A stretch of 64,000 nt of DNA from Rutidosis leptorrhynchoides. Lineage: Eukaryota > Streptophyta > Magnoliopsida > Asterales > Asteraceae. Made by a program: the position numbers and the translations under genes. The stretch's first letter is position 1. The number at the start of each line of letters is the position of its first letter. The stretch is taken from positions 339,349,001 through 339,413,000 of the forward strand of contig NC_092338.1 of assembly GCF_046630445.1 (NCBI RefSeq), written 5' to 3'. Shown piece by piece: positions 35,716-47,432 of this stretch. A model generated the notes under the pieces. That model was not told where the DNA came from and ran no database searches. It was given only the letters and a program-made list of their open reading frames with translations.

Positions 35716-37700
35716 GTACATATCGTACGACATTACATACGTTAACTATATTTAAGGTCGACGAACGAGGGGTTTGTTTGAGGTGAAAGCTGACCGCCTT
35801 GAAGAATTGGGTAAGTCTAGAATATTATTTGTTTCAGCATATATTTGAGGTTGTTCGTAAGGATTACAAGCATGGTCAGGGAAACCATTTGTTGGCCACA
35901 AGTCAACATATTTAAGGTAGCTTCTTTTAGTAACCCACTAAATGCACAACCCAAATTTTGTTTTGTTCGCTTCATGTAGTTGAGCTCAATCAGTTATCAG
36001 TTATGGGTAAAGCAGATCCCCAAATTGTAAACATGCTTTGTTTCATGTGCATTAAGATAACATCAAATAATTAAACTCCATGCATATAAAATACATAAGA
36101 ATTTCAACAAGTTCAAATTTAATAGCTCTCAAACGCAACAACATCGAATTTATCATTCATTGCCAATCATAATTATAGAAACCATTATAAAATGTGTCTA
36201 TACCTTGCTCATTTTGATAGGCCCCATTTCATAAGCCAAGCGTTATTCGTCAACAAATGTTTGACATTGCTAATCTTTACTAATCATATTTAGCAATCCA
36301 ATTACATAATGCAAAATTTAGACAGAAATAGATATTGTCAACTCAATCGATCAGTTTCGATAGCTACAAAAGGTCACATATTATGAACCATTTCCGACCC
36401 ACACACCCTGCCCATTTTGCCACCTCTACAAACGTTTTGCTTTACATAAATGTGGGTGCAATTTTTCTACAATTCATCCTAACGAAAGACCAAAGGTCAT
36501 CCAAATTTATAAACTACAATATATGCGATGAAGAATGTAACATAATCAGTTAATCAAATAGAGGAGCAAAGTAAGATTTACGAGGGCCTCTTGATAGCGT
36601 TTAAAAACATTCGCAATCTCTACGTTGTCAAGTTATACGTTACACACGAAGTCCAAATTACCAATTTCTTCATCCTTAAAGGTATCAATCACCATTGAAA
36701 TGTAAAGCACCAGATTGTTTATCTGTGGTAACAACACCATCTTTTGCAGGAGTGGAAGTAACTCGTAACATTAACTTTTATCTTTTCATGGTCTCTAAAT
36801 TTCTTATTCAATCTAATCCCTCTAGTCAACCGCAAAAGATTTGAATTTTGGAACAACCTACACAAAATATCCAATGATAAGTACATACCAGAAACGTAGT
36901 TATCATCGTGTTCCTTGACATACGTTCTCACCAAGTAGCATACTTTCGTCTAATATCTTACGAAGCATCACCAAAAGCTTGTGATACTGAATAAATTATA
37001 TTTTCGCCAATCAACAGATTTGAAAATTACTGAATAAATTCAACTTAAACAAATCACAAATAATCTAATCACGATACTAAAAAACTCATTGTCATTCATC
37101 AAGGCAGTCGTTTCAAGCACAACAAGTTAACCTAAAAACAAAAACATAACTAAACTTAAAAATAGATTTTATCAATCAAGGAAAACATGATCATTAATCA
37201 ATTAGCCTACAAACCAAATAACAAATTACCTCAGCAGAAAGCTTCGATCGATCCTACAAAATCAAAAAAACAAAAAAAAGAAGCGATGTATCAATACTCA
37301 TATCACTTCAATTAATCGATTTGGTGAGCATATATAATCTAAAAAATAGGAACAAAAAGATGAATACGTAAAAAGAATATGTAGTATCTTACCAAAATTA
37401 GTGTCACAAATAAACCTTAAGAAGCAAAGCAACATCGATTAGTGATCTCCAAATCGAATTCAGAATGTCAAATGTAATTTTGTGTAGCCAGAATTGAAAC
37501 CCTAACTATACTAACCACATCATCGGTGCAGTGAAACTCGAATCTGTTAACAATTCAAAGACAACGACAATTGTATAATCAACAATCGAATTAAATTAAA
37601 TTAATAGATGCATAAGAAGAAGAAATTATACCTAATTTCAAATGTTATAGAAGAAGAGCGGTGCAAAAGATACCAAAGAAAATTTAATTTCAATTTGGAG
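35388..37700 (-). other. Gene-like region without resolved product
   Basis: The minus strand shows exon-like pieces with good splice signals: CTATCCACAG then ~60 bases (VVTDLDCVINIRNVQPRKQ in one frame) then GTCTGT near 35556-35498; GTATGT after CTACGTTTCTG near 36895; TTTTGTAG then 24 bases then GTAATT near 37260-37234; and leader-like blocks at 37400-37690. I could not join them into one reading frame and recognise no family. It may be a many-exon gene, a noncoding transcript or a decayed gene. An (AT)n tract runs 35630-35711. Confidence 0.25.
35630..35711. repeat. (AT)n tract
   Basis: A dinucleotide run of about 80 bases. Confidence 0.95.
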
Positions 37701-37951
37701 TAGCTGTCTGTCCATAAAGGAAAAACGTGGACGTCAAAACATTGATGGAGAGAAGTAGGTGGTGGCAGGTTGAGACAACTTTAAAAAAGATGTGGAAAGG
37801 AGTGTTGGCGCATATGGATTAGATTAAAAACCAAATAATATGGGTGACCCGACCCTGTTTCTGTTAGGCCAATAAGAACTTGACAAGTGGCACAAGATGA
37901 ACCTGAAGATGAAAAAACCTCTTCTATAGTAGTAAGATAAGATAAGATATA

Positions 37952-38141
37952 CTACTTCCGTCCCATTACAACACTTACTTTTTGCACACAGTTTTAGGAA
38001 ATCTCACTAACTCCATTCTCCACCAATCAGAAATTTTCTCTCTCCAGAATAACTCATTTTCATTGGTTGACATACAAAGTGGACGCTTGCAATGGGACAT
38101 CCCAAAATGGAAATGTGGACACTTATGGTGGGACGGAGGGA

Positions 38142-38142
<1 letters not shown>
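37952..38142. mobile_element. Stowaway-type MITE
   Basis: The left end CTACTTCCGTCCCATTACAA and right end GGTGGGACGGAGGGAG are inverted repeats of the classic Stowaway terminus CTCCCTCCGTCCC. The pairing continues inward (ACACTTAC/...ACACTTATGG on the other arm). TA flanks both ends (37950-37951, 38143-38144). It is 191 bp, noncoding. Confidence 0.85.

Positions 38143-38143
<1 letters not shown>

Positions 38144-38213
<70 letters not shown>
38144..38213. repeat. (AT)n tract next to the Stowaway
   Basis: About 70 bases of TA/AT beginning exactly at the MITE's right target TA. Confidence 0.95.
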
Positions 38214-38217
<4 letters not shown>

Positions 38218-39500
38218 CGTAAAAATCCTTGATACACACGAACGACAAAAATTGAAAGGTCTCGCTCTGATCGTCCTACAAAATGGACGATAATATTGAA
38301 AGAGAGCGATCACATTAAAAATGTAAATGACAATACTAACGAAAAACCACCAAACCTAAATCTAAATCTAAATATACATAAAATCGGACACATATCTAAC
38401 GCCGCAATCACCACTACTCAAAAGCCGCCCAACTACAATGAACACCGGACACTCCAGTAGCACCTAACCCGAGGCCTGCAAATCAAAGTAACCTCTCGTA
38501 CCCGAAAACCACGAAACAACTCCTAAACCAGATAACCACAAGCCTGTCGAGTAAGATCAAATCCCCGTTAGAGCGAAAAAAGGATCCCGAGAGAAACACT
38601 CCAATAAACATCAATTTTCCGAGGTCAACTAAGTCAACACACGTCGGCAATGACATCGAGTCCACCCGAGACTCGACTACGGGAAATGTATGAACACAAC
38701 AGCGGAGCACCAACCAAACAGTGCAAATCACAAAGTCAAACCAATAGAAACCAGGCTATCATCACCGAATTTTCTGAGGATTTACAAACCCGCAAAAACG
38801 AGTAGCCAAAAACCAGAAGCTAGCTTCCGCCAGCGACTACCAGCAGTCGCCAGGAGCCAGCAGCAGAAACAACATCCATTAGGCTCCAAGATACCACAAA
38901 CGGCTGTCAACAACGTCATCAGCAACCAGAATCACCATGTCGTCGGCAACCCTTCACGGCAACCAGACATCCATCATAGCGCTGGTTGTAGCCACCCGCA
39001 ACCACCCAGAGCAGTCGTCGATCGTTAGCAACCACTCAAGGTCGCTAGCAGCCGTCATCCACCCAAAGTGACCACAGGCAGCCTTCCGGCCACCGGATTC
39101 CACCAGATTTCAAACAAAAAGCAAACACCAACCACTAGCCCGCCAAACACAACTCCAACCTCAAAATGAAACCCCAAATTACCTAGATGTTTGTAGAATT
39201 TCGCTGGAATTCGTCGCCTACAACCACCAGAGGAAAGAAGATGGCAGCGACCATCAGAGAGGAAGAGAAGAAGCGTGCACTCCAACTAACCCAAATAACA
39301 ACAGAAGCACGCCGGAACAACCCAAAACCCAGATCCCGGGTTAAACCACACGGAATCGTCATCTGGAAATCAGAAGAGTGACCGGAGAAGACGAGCGAGC
39401 TAAAGACGTCATCGAAGAAAAAGTAACAGTGGTTGTAATTATTGAAAATGTAATGGATTCTATTTCGATCATCAAGAGTTATATTTGTGTACAAGGCAGG
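38214..39500. other. Unassigned repeat-like region
   Basis: The base composition shifts to more C on the plus strand (G on minus), with CAACCACC/CCAGCAGC-type words at 38800-39150. Open frames exist in several registers but show no domain, and none has splice or start support. It could be part of a non-LTR element or a decayed gene; I cannot decide. Confidence 0.3.
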
Positions 39501-41206
39501 GCTGGTCTTGTCAACTGTGATGCCTAATACAAAAAGATCACAATATGCCCTTTAAACTTTAAACAATAAAGTTATAACTGTAAGCTTAAAATAAATCACT
39601 TATAATGATGTTTGCTTGTGTTTTAGAATAAAGAATTAAATAAGCAAACATCATTAACATGAGATTTTAATTATATTTGAAAATTGTTAACTTTAATACG
39701 AGTAACATATTTGATATTGGATATGAAAGCACGATTTCATTTATTTTTTATTAACTTTCAAGTATATTTTGTAATAATATTAAACCAGTTAAACTTTTAA
39801 GTTAAAAGAACTTATTGAAATTAAATTTTTTAAACAATATCTTAATTATTATATTATATTTGCTCATAATAATATAAGACTATTGAATGTTGTTCTATTC
39901 TAATGAATAAATAAATAATAGTCTCATAAAATATTAACCTTTAAATATAAAGATCTATGTATGTTGTCATATAAATTTATAGAAAGAATATAAAATATGA
40001 AAATAAAAATAATAAGGAGTATTTTAATAATGTAAAATAATTATGGGGCCTATAAAGTGGTGAATTGTCCACACAATTATGATTGGATAGTATTTTATTT
40101 TATATGCATAAAAAAATAAAAATAAATGGGACTCACGTACTCGTTTCAAATCCATGAAGTTACTTTTTTTTTTCCTACCGTCTAGATCATGTAATAACCT
40201 ACAAATCCATTAACTATAGTTTAAAATTTCAAAATTTCTTCTAAAAATTTCATATTCGATCTTAAATATTGATGTCCCTCGTCTTGTGATGCCCAGTGCG
40301 ATTGCACATCTCAACCACCCCGAGGGCTGATCCTGGTTCAAGGTGGTGGTACATTCAGTTGAGAAATGGGTCGTTATTTAGAAAGTTGATAGTTATTATC
40401 ACGTATAAACTTTTTCCCCTAAAATAACGAAGGTTAATGAATCAAAAGATATAGAATGCTAAAAACTATAAAATGAAAGTCTAACCGTTATCTACGATCG
40501 AGCCTACCGTAAAAATAAGCAAAACATCACAACCAATCAACTAATCAATCAAACCACCAAATTAAACTAACAACTAACTAAATGATCTTGACAAATGCAG
40601 GAGACCAAAAACAATATAAGACATGTCACGGAAACTGAATATATGAAACAAAAACAAACCAAAGTGAGGGCTTAACGATGTCTTCACCTTGGATTAAACA
40701 TCTTTCAATGTATAAATACATGATGCATATTTGAATTTCTTTAAGACAGTCGTTAGAGTTGTCATTAAAAAATTCAAATGTAATATGATGACCAGTTCTA
40801 AACTGCATGAACCATGTCAAATCTTTTGGTGAAAAGATGGAAAGTAGTTAAGAAATACTTTCTCATGTGTTAAAACTCAAAAGAGCACGTGTAACTACAT
40901 CGGTGTTTAGTTAAAGTAGGTATTTATAAGTGGTACCATTTAACGCAAAGTGATGAAAGCATTGTGAAGCCTTAACGCACTAATCATGCCCTTTCCGGTG
41001 AAGCTCCTTGCCGGAACTTTATCGTATTTTGTTGTTCGTTTCATGTTATTTTGATGTTTTATTTATTTAAACCATTTTTGAAGTGTGTTTTGTTGGTCGT
41101 TGAAGGGGCTTCCTTGACTATTTATTTTAACAAGAGGTTTTAGTCGTCGAATCTCTGTGTTTTTGGGCAGTAACTTTCGTCGGAGCTCGTCCTCTTATTG
41201 TTGCCT
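39501..41206. other. AT-rich intergenic DNA
   Basis: I see no gene, RNA gene or clear repeat here. The last ~220 bases (40985-41206) read on into 49792 onward once the Ty3 element is removed. Confidence 0.5.
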
Positions 41207-41211
41207 TCTGT

Positions 41212-43568
41212 TGTAAGACCCTAATATTTATTATACGAAAGTGTAATTATGCTACATAAAGTGCAGGAAGCATTGTGTAATTAAACAAAGCTTAGATTCT
41301 GCCCAGACATGAGTGCGCGCCGCGCACGAGCCCAGCGACAGAATTCTGTTTTTTCTATTTTGGGTTTAATGAGGGGCTTTTTGGTCTTTTCACTTGAGGC
41401 CGGATGTGAAGCCATATCAGCTGGTTAGATTCAATTTTGGATCACATTTCACATCCATTAACCCTCTCAAATCATTCTAGAGAGAGAGGGAGATTTCTAG
41501 AGAGAGATTTGGGGTTTTGGAGAAGAAGGAGCTTGAATTAATCAAAGTCTCGGGTTTTAAAGTTGTTCACCTCGTTCCTAGCTACGTTTTGGTGGTTGTG
41601 GTAAGTTCTAACTCCGAATTTCATTGTTTGATTTTGATAATCAAGTTAGGGTTTGAACTTAAATTGATGAGAAACCCATTTAAACTCTTGGAGTGAGTTT
41701 AGTGATGCTAGTAATCGGGTTTATTGTTATTGTTGGTGGATTTTGGGTTGGTGACCTAATTGGCCATGATTAGGACTTGAAATTGGGTTTAATCACTTAA
41801 GTTAGTGATTATGGAAGTATTGAAACCCATTTAGGGTTATTTGGTTGACTAGTTTTGACTTTGGGTCAAAATTAGGGTTTAGTGATGATTATGACCCAAT
41901 TGGTGATTTAATGAGGTTTATAAACTTAAAATGGATTAAGTTGAAGTATAAAACCGAGTTAAAGGTGTTTTGGTGTCAAAACTTATAAATGGTGAGATTT
42001 TGACCTTATGGGTCAAAATTAGGGTTTATGGGCAATTTGAAGATTTGTAAGTGTTTAACACTTGTGTTCAGGTTTAATTGGCATGTTAGGACTATTCTCA
42101 CTTATGTTAGTGATTATTGGTTAATTTTGGGCGCGGTTTGTACTTGGAAGTTCATTTGGGTCGAATTTGCACTAAGTGTCAAATTGGTTTGGTTTGTAAA
42201 TCCAATCTAAGTGTGTTGTTGAATTTGTGATAATGGAATAGGTACTTTCCATTGGCGAGTTGCGGTTTACTTGGAAGCATTCATCAAGGCGACAAGGTGA
42301 GTGTTAATATCCTATGTGCATATGTATGTGTAGGATGGGTGCGGGTCGGGTGAAGTGGTTCTCGGTTATAGAGCTCACTTCACATATAGGTGGATTTGAT
42401 AGACTTGCGTTTAGATCCAATTGGCACGGTTGTGCATTTTGGTTGACCACCTTTGGCGAGGTACGCGTTTTGTGTGTACACTATCACACGTGGTTGTGAT
42501 GTAGATGATATAACCCCAATGGCGAAGGGTTTTGAGTTGGAGAAGTGAATCGCGTGTAGTTCGGATTCACGATGACGCGTGTAGTTCGGTCATCTTATCA
42601 AAATGAATCTCGTGTAGTTCGGATTCATGGTGACTCGTGTAGTTCGGTCATCTTATTGAGGTAGTAATCTCGTGTGGTTTCGGATTACTAAGGCTCGTGT
42701 AGTTCGGCCAACCTCGATGTTGTGAAGATAGTAATCTCGTGTGGTTTCGGATTACTAAGGCTCGTGTAGTTCGGCCAATCTTCATTGTGGTATTTGGTTC
42801 TCGGTATTGGGTTAAGGTGTTAACCTTGTTCGTTTATATTGTTATATATTAATGTATTGTTGTGTTGTAGCTAACCCTCCGGGTGTAGCTATTTGGCGTG
42901 GTTCACATCGTCGTTGGTGAACTTATAATTGTTGTTGTATCTTTAGCTCGTTGCTTAGAGATCGTACGGTATGCTTAATGTAGTGCCTTATATATGGATG
43001 CTTCGGTATGCGGTATCTGTTATTTCGTGGCGTGTCCATTTTATGCATATATATGTATGTAGTATATTATCATTCACTAAGCGTTAGCTTACCTCTCGTT
43101 ATTGACTCTTTTTATAGATTGCATGCGGATGGTGGCTCGGGTAAGCGCGAGGATTAGAGGACTTGCATAGTTGCTTTAGAAGATCTTGCTTTTGGATTGA
43201 TTAGGATTGGGTAGCGTATCCTCAATCGCCATGCTCGGTCTTTATTTTGTGTTAAAATCATGTGGTCGAAAACTTGTATTTTGTACGAAAGTCGTAAAAC
43301 GGCCGATGTGGGCTCGGTATCGTAAAACTCATTTTATTATTGGAACGTGTTAGTTTTAACTAATATAAATTGTTGTGAAAAGCGTTTGGTCTAAAAGTGT
43401 CGGGAAGTCGAAGATCTTTTCGCGAAAAATGGACATTTTGATCAGAACTGTCACAGGCCTTGTGCGCGCCGCGCACAGGCAGTGGTGCGCGCCGCGCACC
43501 CTTCTGTCCAGTTTAAAATTTTTTTTTTATTCCGCGTTTTTGGTTGGTTAACGGGTTGGGATGTTACA
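41212..43568 (+). repeat. 5' LTR of the gag-only element
   Basis: 2357 bp, closely matching 47433-49786. It carries CG palindromes GTGCGCGCCGCGCAC at 41313-41327 and near 43462 and 43485, and hairpin array B at 42545-42785. I see no convincing TATA box. Confidence 0.93.
42545..42785 (+). repeat. Hairpin array B, 5' LTR copy (three-way-junction units)
   Basis: Eight hairpins share the loop (T/G)CGTGTAGTTCG or TCGTGTGGTTTCG. Stems vary but pair: GTGAATC/GATTCAC, GATGAC/GTCATC, ATGAATC/GATTCAT, TGAC/GTCA, AGTAATC/GATTACT, GGC/GCC. The last two hairpin pairs are enclosed by outer stems GAGGT/ACCTC (42658-42662 with 42711-42715) and GAAGAT/ATCTTC (42724-42729 with 42778-42783). Confidence 0.88.
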
Positions 43569-43570
43569 AG

Positions 43571-43582
43571 TGGTATCAGAGC
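43571..43582 (+). other. Primer-binding site of the gag-only element
   Basis: TGGTATCAGAGC, initiator tRNA-Met type, two bases after the LTR. Confidence 0.9.
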
Positions 43583-44006
43583 ATGGTTTAAGGGATTTAG
43601 GTGACTTGAGATAGGTGCCTAGACTTAGACTTGTGTGTGTGCTTAATTGTTGCGGGACTTGTAGGATTACGGGTCGGAATGGGTTTAGTTAGTGCCTTGT
43701 TTATAGGTCGACTAACGTTTATATTGGTAATGCGGATATTATTAATATATTATTTGTGTTGTGGTAATAATTCTCGCGTGTGTTTGTACCGCGTAGAATT
43801 TTGGTTGTGTTGGTTATATCATCGAGCGAGGCGGTCATTGTACTAACGAGTTGAGACGACGTGATTGCGTAATAAGGACTTGCAAACCTCATTACGGGTG
43901 CAAATCGTGTCTAACAAGTGATGTACGACGAGTGTTTAGCAAGATGGGGCGGTGTTGTGTGTGTGGTTTTATACGTTCGTGATCTAATCGCTTTGCATTC
44001 CTTAGA

Positions 44007-44948
44007 ATGGCGACGGGAAGTGGGATCGAGACGAACGATTTGGAGTTTAACGCTAGAGTTGCGGACGCCGTTGCGGAGCAAATGGGTGCGTTGGAAGAAA
44101 GAATGGATAGGAAGTATTCCGAATTTCGGGGTAGTAGTGAAATGGAGCGTTATCTTAAGAGCTTCATGAGGACTAAACCCCCGATGTATGACGGGAAACT
44201 GGATCCTTTGATAAGCACAACTTGGATTTCGGACGTCGAAGGGTGTTTTCGTACTATTGATTGCCCTCCTGAGAGAAAGACGAGACTCGCTACGAGTTTG
44301 TTGCGGGGTTGGGCAAGGGATTGGTTGGATGGTAAGATTGATCTTGTCGGTGGCGAGACGTTTATGGCTTTATCGTGAGACGACTTTAAGGAGGAATTCT
44401 TCGAGGAGTTCCGGACTTCGGCCGATTTGTGGGAATTGCGTAATGAGTTGCGAAATTTGCGACAAGGATCTATGGATTTGAGTACTCTCAAGACGACCTT
44501 TATGGCGAAGGCTCGTTTTTGTCCGGAGTATTTAGGGAATGATCGTTTGTTGATGGGGGATTTCTATCGGGCCTTGAATGATGACTTGAAAAGTAAAATT
44601 AGTCGGGGTCAAGCGAAATCGTTTTCGGAATTATTCGACTTGGCTAGAGGTTTCGAGTCGTATTCACGATCGAAAAAGGGTGAACCTTCAAGCGAGCGAA
44701 GGGTCGTTTCTTATGGTGCTCCGAGTAAGAGGGCTAAGGATCCGAGTGTGAGCACGGGTGGTACGCGAACGGGTATGTCAGATTCTAGTGCGGCTAGATG
44801 TTACAATTGTGGCGTGAGGGGTCACAAGTCTTGGGAATGTTCGGTACCAAAGGGTGATGGTATGGTGTGCTTCAATTGCCAAAAAGAAGGACATCGTAAG
44901 TCGGAATGTCCCAAGTTAGCGGGGACGGGTGCGGCAAGGAGACGTTAA
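44007..44948 (+). pseudogene. Ty3-type gag with one nonsense codon
   Basis: From ATG 44007 the frame encodes a Retrotrans_gag protein of about 313 residues (PPMYDGKLDPL, then SLLRGWARDWLDG near 100-112) and two zinc knuckles, CYNCGVRGHKSWEC (~269) and CFNCQKEGHRKSEC (~291). An in-frame TGA at 44376-44378 interrupts it at codon 124, in the stretch that normally has the aromatic residue before DDFKEEF; a single transition from a Trp codon would explain it. Downstream codons remain open to TAA at 44946. No pol follows. Confidence 0.88.
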
Positions 44949-45933
44949 GGTACGTTTCATTTTTAATAAATATGTCTTTTGATTATTTATTAAATGCCGT
45001 TTGAGTTTGAGTTGTATGCCTTTGTTGTGCATGTTATGCTATGGGTGACGTTCCTAATGGAAGTACCCTATGTTGATGTTTGATTGACGGGCGAAGGGCG
45101 TAAGACTTGGTTCAACCAAGCATTCCTTAGTATTTGGGAAACGTTTCTACCAAGCCACGGAAATGGTTTTGGTGTTTGGTTGTTAAGCGCGTGTTCGCTT
45201 TTATGTTGAAGTGATGAATCATGAGGTTCGTCGGTTGGATGGAACCCTTGAGATCGAGTGTTTTAAATCTCGATGTGTGTTGGTAATGGAGTCTTTATGA
45301 CGCGACATTAGGTGCCTCTTTTATACCTACTAGAGTGGTGTTCGACTCCGATTATGTTGCGGTACACTTTTCGTTCAAAGTGTTTAAGGGTTGGTTAAAA
45401 TCCTTCGTGTGCTCAAGGTTGGAGCAAGATGTGGTAATGGGTCATGTGAGCCTAATTGTTGGTAAAGTCTACCTGTGGTAGCATTGTGCGGTTGTAAGAG
45501 TTGTGATATTGGAACGTGGTTCCAAGTGGGGGAGTTACACTTCCGCACGAGGAAGTTTTAGTGTGAGATTTCGGATGATATTTTTGGTAGATCCGGAAAT
45601 TTGGTCGATACCTAGTTTGGATCGATTTGTAGTAGAGTGCAATTTCGGTTAACTTGTACTTATGATATTGGATTTGTAAATTATCACCGAGGTGGTAAGT
45701 TGGTGAATATCGTTGGGAGATAATGGACGTGTTTGGCGAGCAAGGTGAAATCCTTCGGTTAAGGGAGGTGTGTGTCGGGTTCTCTTTTGGAAAATTATTG
45801 TTTGGTACCTATGTTTGGTATAGGTGGTTCTTGCTCGATTATGGATGGTTAGTGGTCCGCTAGGGTCCACTGTAGTGTAGTAGAGCGCGATGTTGCACGA
45901 CTCGGTGATTGAGGCCGAAAGTGCGTATGTGAT
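44949..45933 (+). other. Noncoding internal sequence of the gag-only element
   Basis: There are no ORFs with family features and no trace of protease or RT motifs in any frame that I can see. It is GC-richer than the flanks and has many GTTTGG/CGGTT-type words. Confidence 0.5.
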
Positions 45934-46280
45934 AGATGAAGCATGACCTTCGGGGTCCGCTGACTTCACCGTGGGATTGTTAATTGATGAAGCATGACTT
46001 TCGGAGTCCGCTGACTTCATCATGGGATTGTGATTAATGAAGCATGACTTTCGAGGTCCGCTGACTTCATTATGGTATGGTTGATTGATGAAGCATGATC
46101 TTTAGGGTCTGCTGACTTCATCATGGGAGTACGTAATTGGTGGAGCATGACTTTCGGGGTCCGCTGACTTCATCATGAGCGTGGTGTTATATCGGTGAAG
46201 CATGATCTTCGGGTCCGCTGACTTCATCCGGTGTTGAGATTGGTGAAGCATGATCTTCGGGTCCGCTGACTTCATCATGG
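45934..46280 (+). repeat. Hairpin array C (TTCG-loop units)
   Basis: Seven units of 40-50 bases have the plan stem-GAAG, CAT, GAYY-TTCG-GGTC, CGCTGA, CTTC-stem. The inner hairpin in units 6 and 7 is GATC(TTCG)GGTC, a C(UUCG)G tetraloop if transcribed. Outer stems covary: TAATGAAG/CTTCATTA in unit 3, GATGAAG/CTTCATC in units 2 and 4, CGGTGAAG/CTTCATCCG in unit 6. Confidence 0.85.
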
Positions 46281-46283
46281 TTG

Positions 46284-46722
46284 TGGATCGCGTGTGTTTT
46301 CGGATTCACGATGACGCGTGTAGTTCGGTCATCTTATCGGAATGAATCTCGTGTAGTTCGGATTCATGGTGACTCGTGTAGTTCGGTCATCTTATTGAGG
46401 TAGTAGTCTCGTGTGGTTTCGGATTACTAAGGCTCGTGTAGTTCGGCCAACCTCGATGTTGTGGAAGTGAATCTCGTGTAGTTCGGATTCACAAATGACT
46501 CGTGTGGTTTCGGTCATTGTATTGAGGAGTGAGTCTCGTGTAGTTCGGATTCACAAATGACTCATGTAGTTCGGTCATTCCTCTGGGATAGTGACTCTCG
46601 TGTAGTTCGGATTCACTATGGCGCGTGTAGTTCGGCCATTCCCGATTGTGTTGTGGTGAAGGTAGTGAGTCGCGTGTAGTTCGGATTCACTAAGGCGCGT
46701 CTAGTTTTCGGCCGGCCTTCGT
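46284..46722 (+). repeat. Hairpin array B, internal copy
   Basis: Here are further units with the TCGTGTAGTTCG loop. Enclosing stems include GAGGT/ACCTC (unit near 46398-46455), GAGGA/TCCTC (near 46523-46592), GGGAT/ATTCCC (near 46597-46652) and GAAGG/CCTTC (near 46664-46720). All are different, and each pairs with its own partner. Confidence 0.87.
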
Positions 46723-46730
46723 GTGGTGTG

Positions 46731-46890
46731 ATCCGTCGGTTGTTTTATACACCGATGGTGGGGTCGTAAGGACCGAGATGTTTGATCTATTGGTGGTTTT
46801 ATACACCAATGGTGGCGTCGTAAGGACCGTGTTGTTTGATCTATCTGTTGTTTGATACACTGATGGTGGGGTCGTGAGGACCATGTTGTA
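46731..46890 (+). repeat. Hairpin array D, three units
   Basis: Stem-loops TCGGT/ACCGA and ATTGGT/ACCAAT surround a TGTTTTATAC-like loop; the third unit (ATCTGT/ACTGAT) has one mismatch. Each is followed by a second hairpin of the type GGTCGTAAGGACC. Confidence 0.75.
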
Positions 46891-47432
46891 TGTTTAGTGA
46901 TGCGTTAGCCGTGTTTCGCTCACATGTTTGTTACGGGTGTGACGATGGTTGATTTCGTACACCTTGGGTTTTGCGTTTCCATAGTCGTTTTGGGTGCTAT
47001 CGGTTCTAGCCGTTGGATTATGATGTTACGGTAGTTGCGTATTGGTCGTATGGCGCACTACAAGGGATGTTTAGTGATTGGTGTTATCCGTAAGGATTCG
47101 TTTGGTTCGGTCTTCATCGTTTCGGGTTGTTGACCTTAGGTTGAGACTTGGTTGCTTTTAGTGTTGTACTCGGTAAGGGTACGCTAAGGGATTGATATCT
47201 CGGTACGAGATTGGTTGATTTTTCCCGATGTTAGGGAATGAGCATGGTTTTAGTGCTCGGATTGGTGGATTTGATAAATCGCGGGTGACGATTTAGTTTT
47301 TAAAGGCGATTCATTGGGAAGAATTGCCTAGGAAGGTCGGTTGGGACTTATGTTTGAGGACCGTGGAGTGTGGTCCGTTTGGTTAAGTGACGAGGATCAC
47401 GAGGACGTGATCGATTCTAAGTGGGGGAGAGT

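Noticed and set aside
38690-39028. 112-codon plus-strand ORF rich in Gln, Pro and Ser
   Set aside because: No domain, no splice or promoter support, and open frames exist on both strands in this C-rich stretch.
40266-40345. tRNA- or SINE-like stretch with GGTTCAAGG
   Set aside because: It has no full B box, no A box at the right distance and no cloverleaf that I can draw.
42028-42499. Short ORFs of 60-61 codons repeated at 42028/48272 and 42314/48558
   Set aside because: They repeat because they lie in the two LTRs. They have no features of real proteins and the second overlaps LTR sequence next to the hairpin array.
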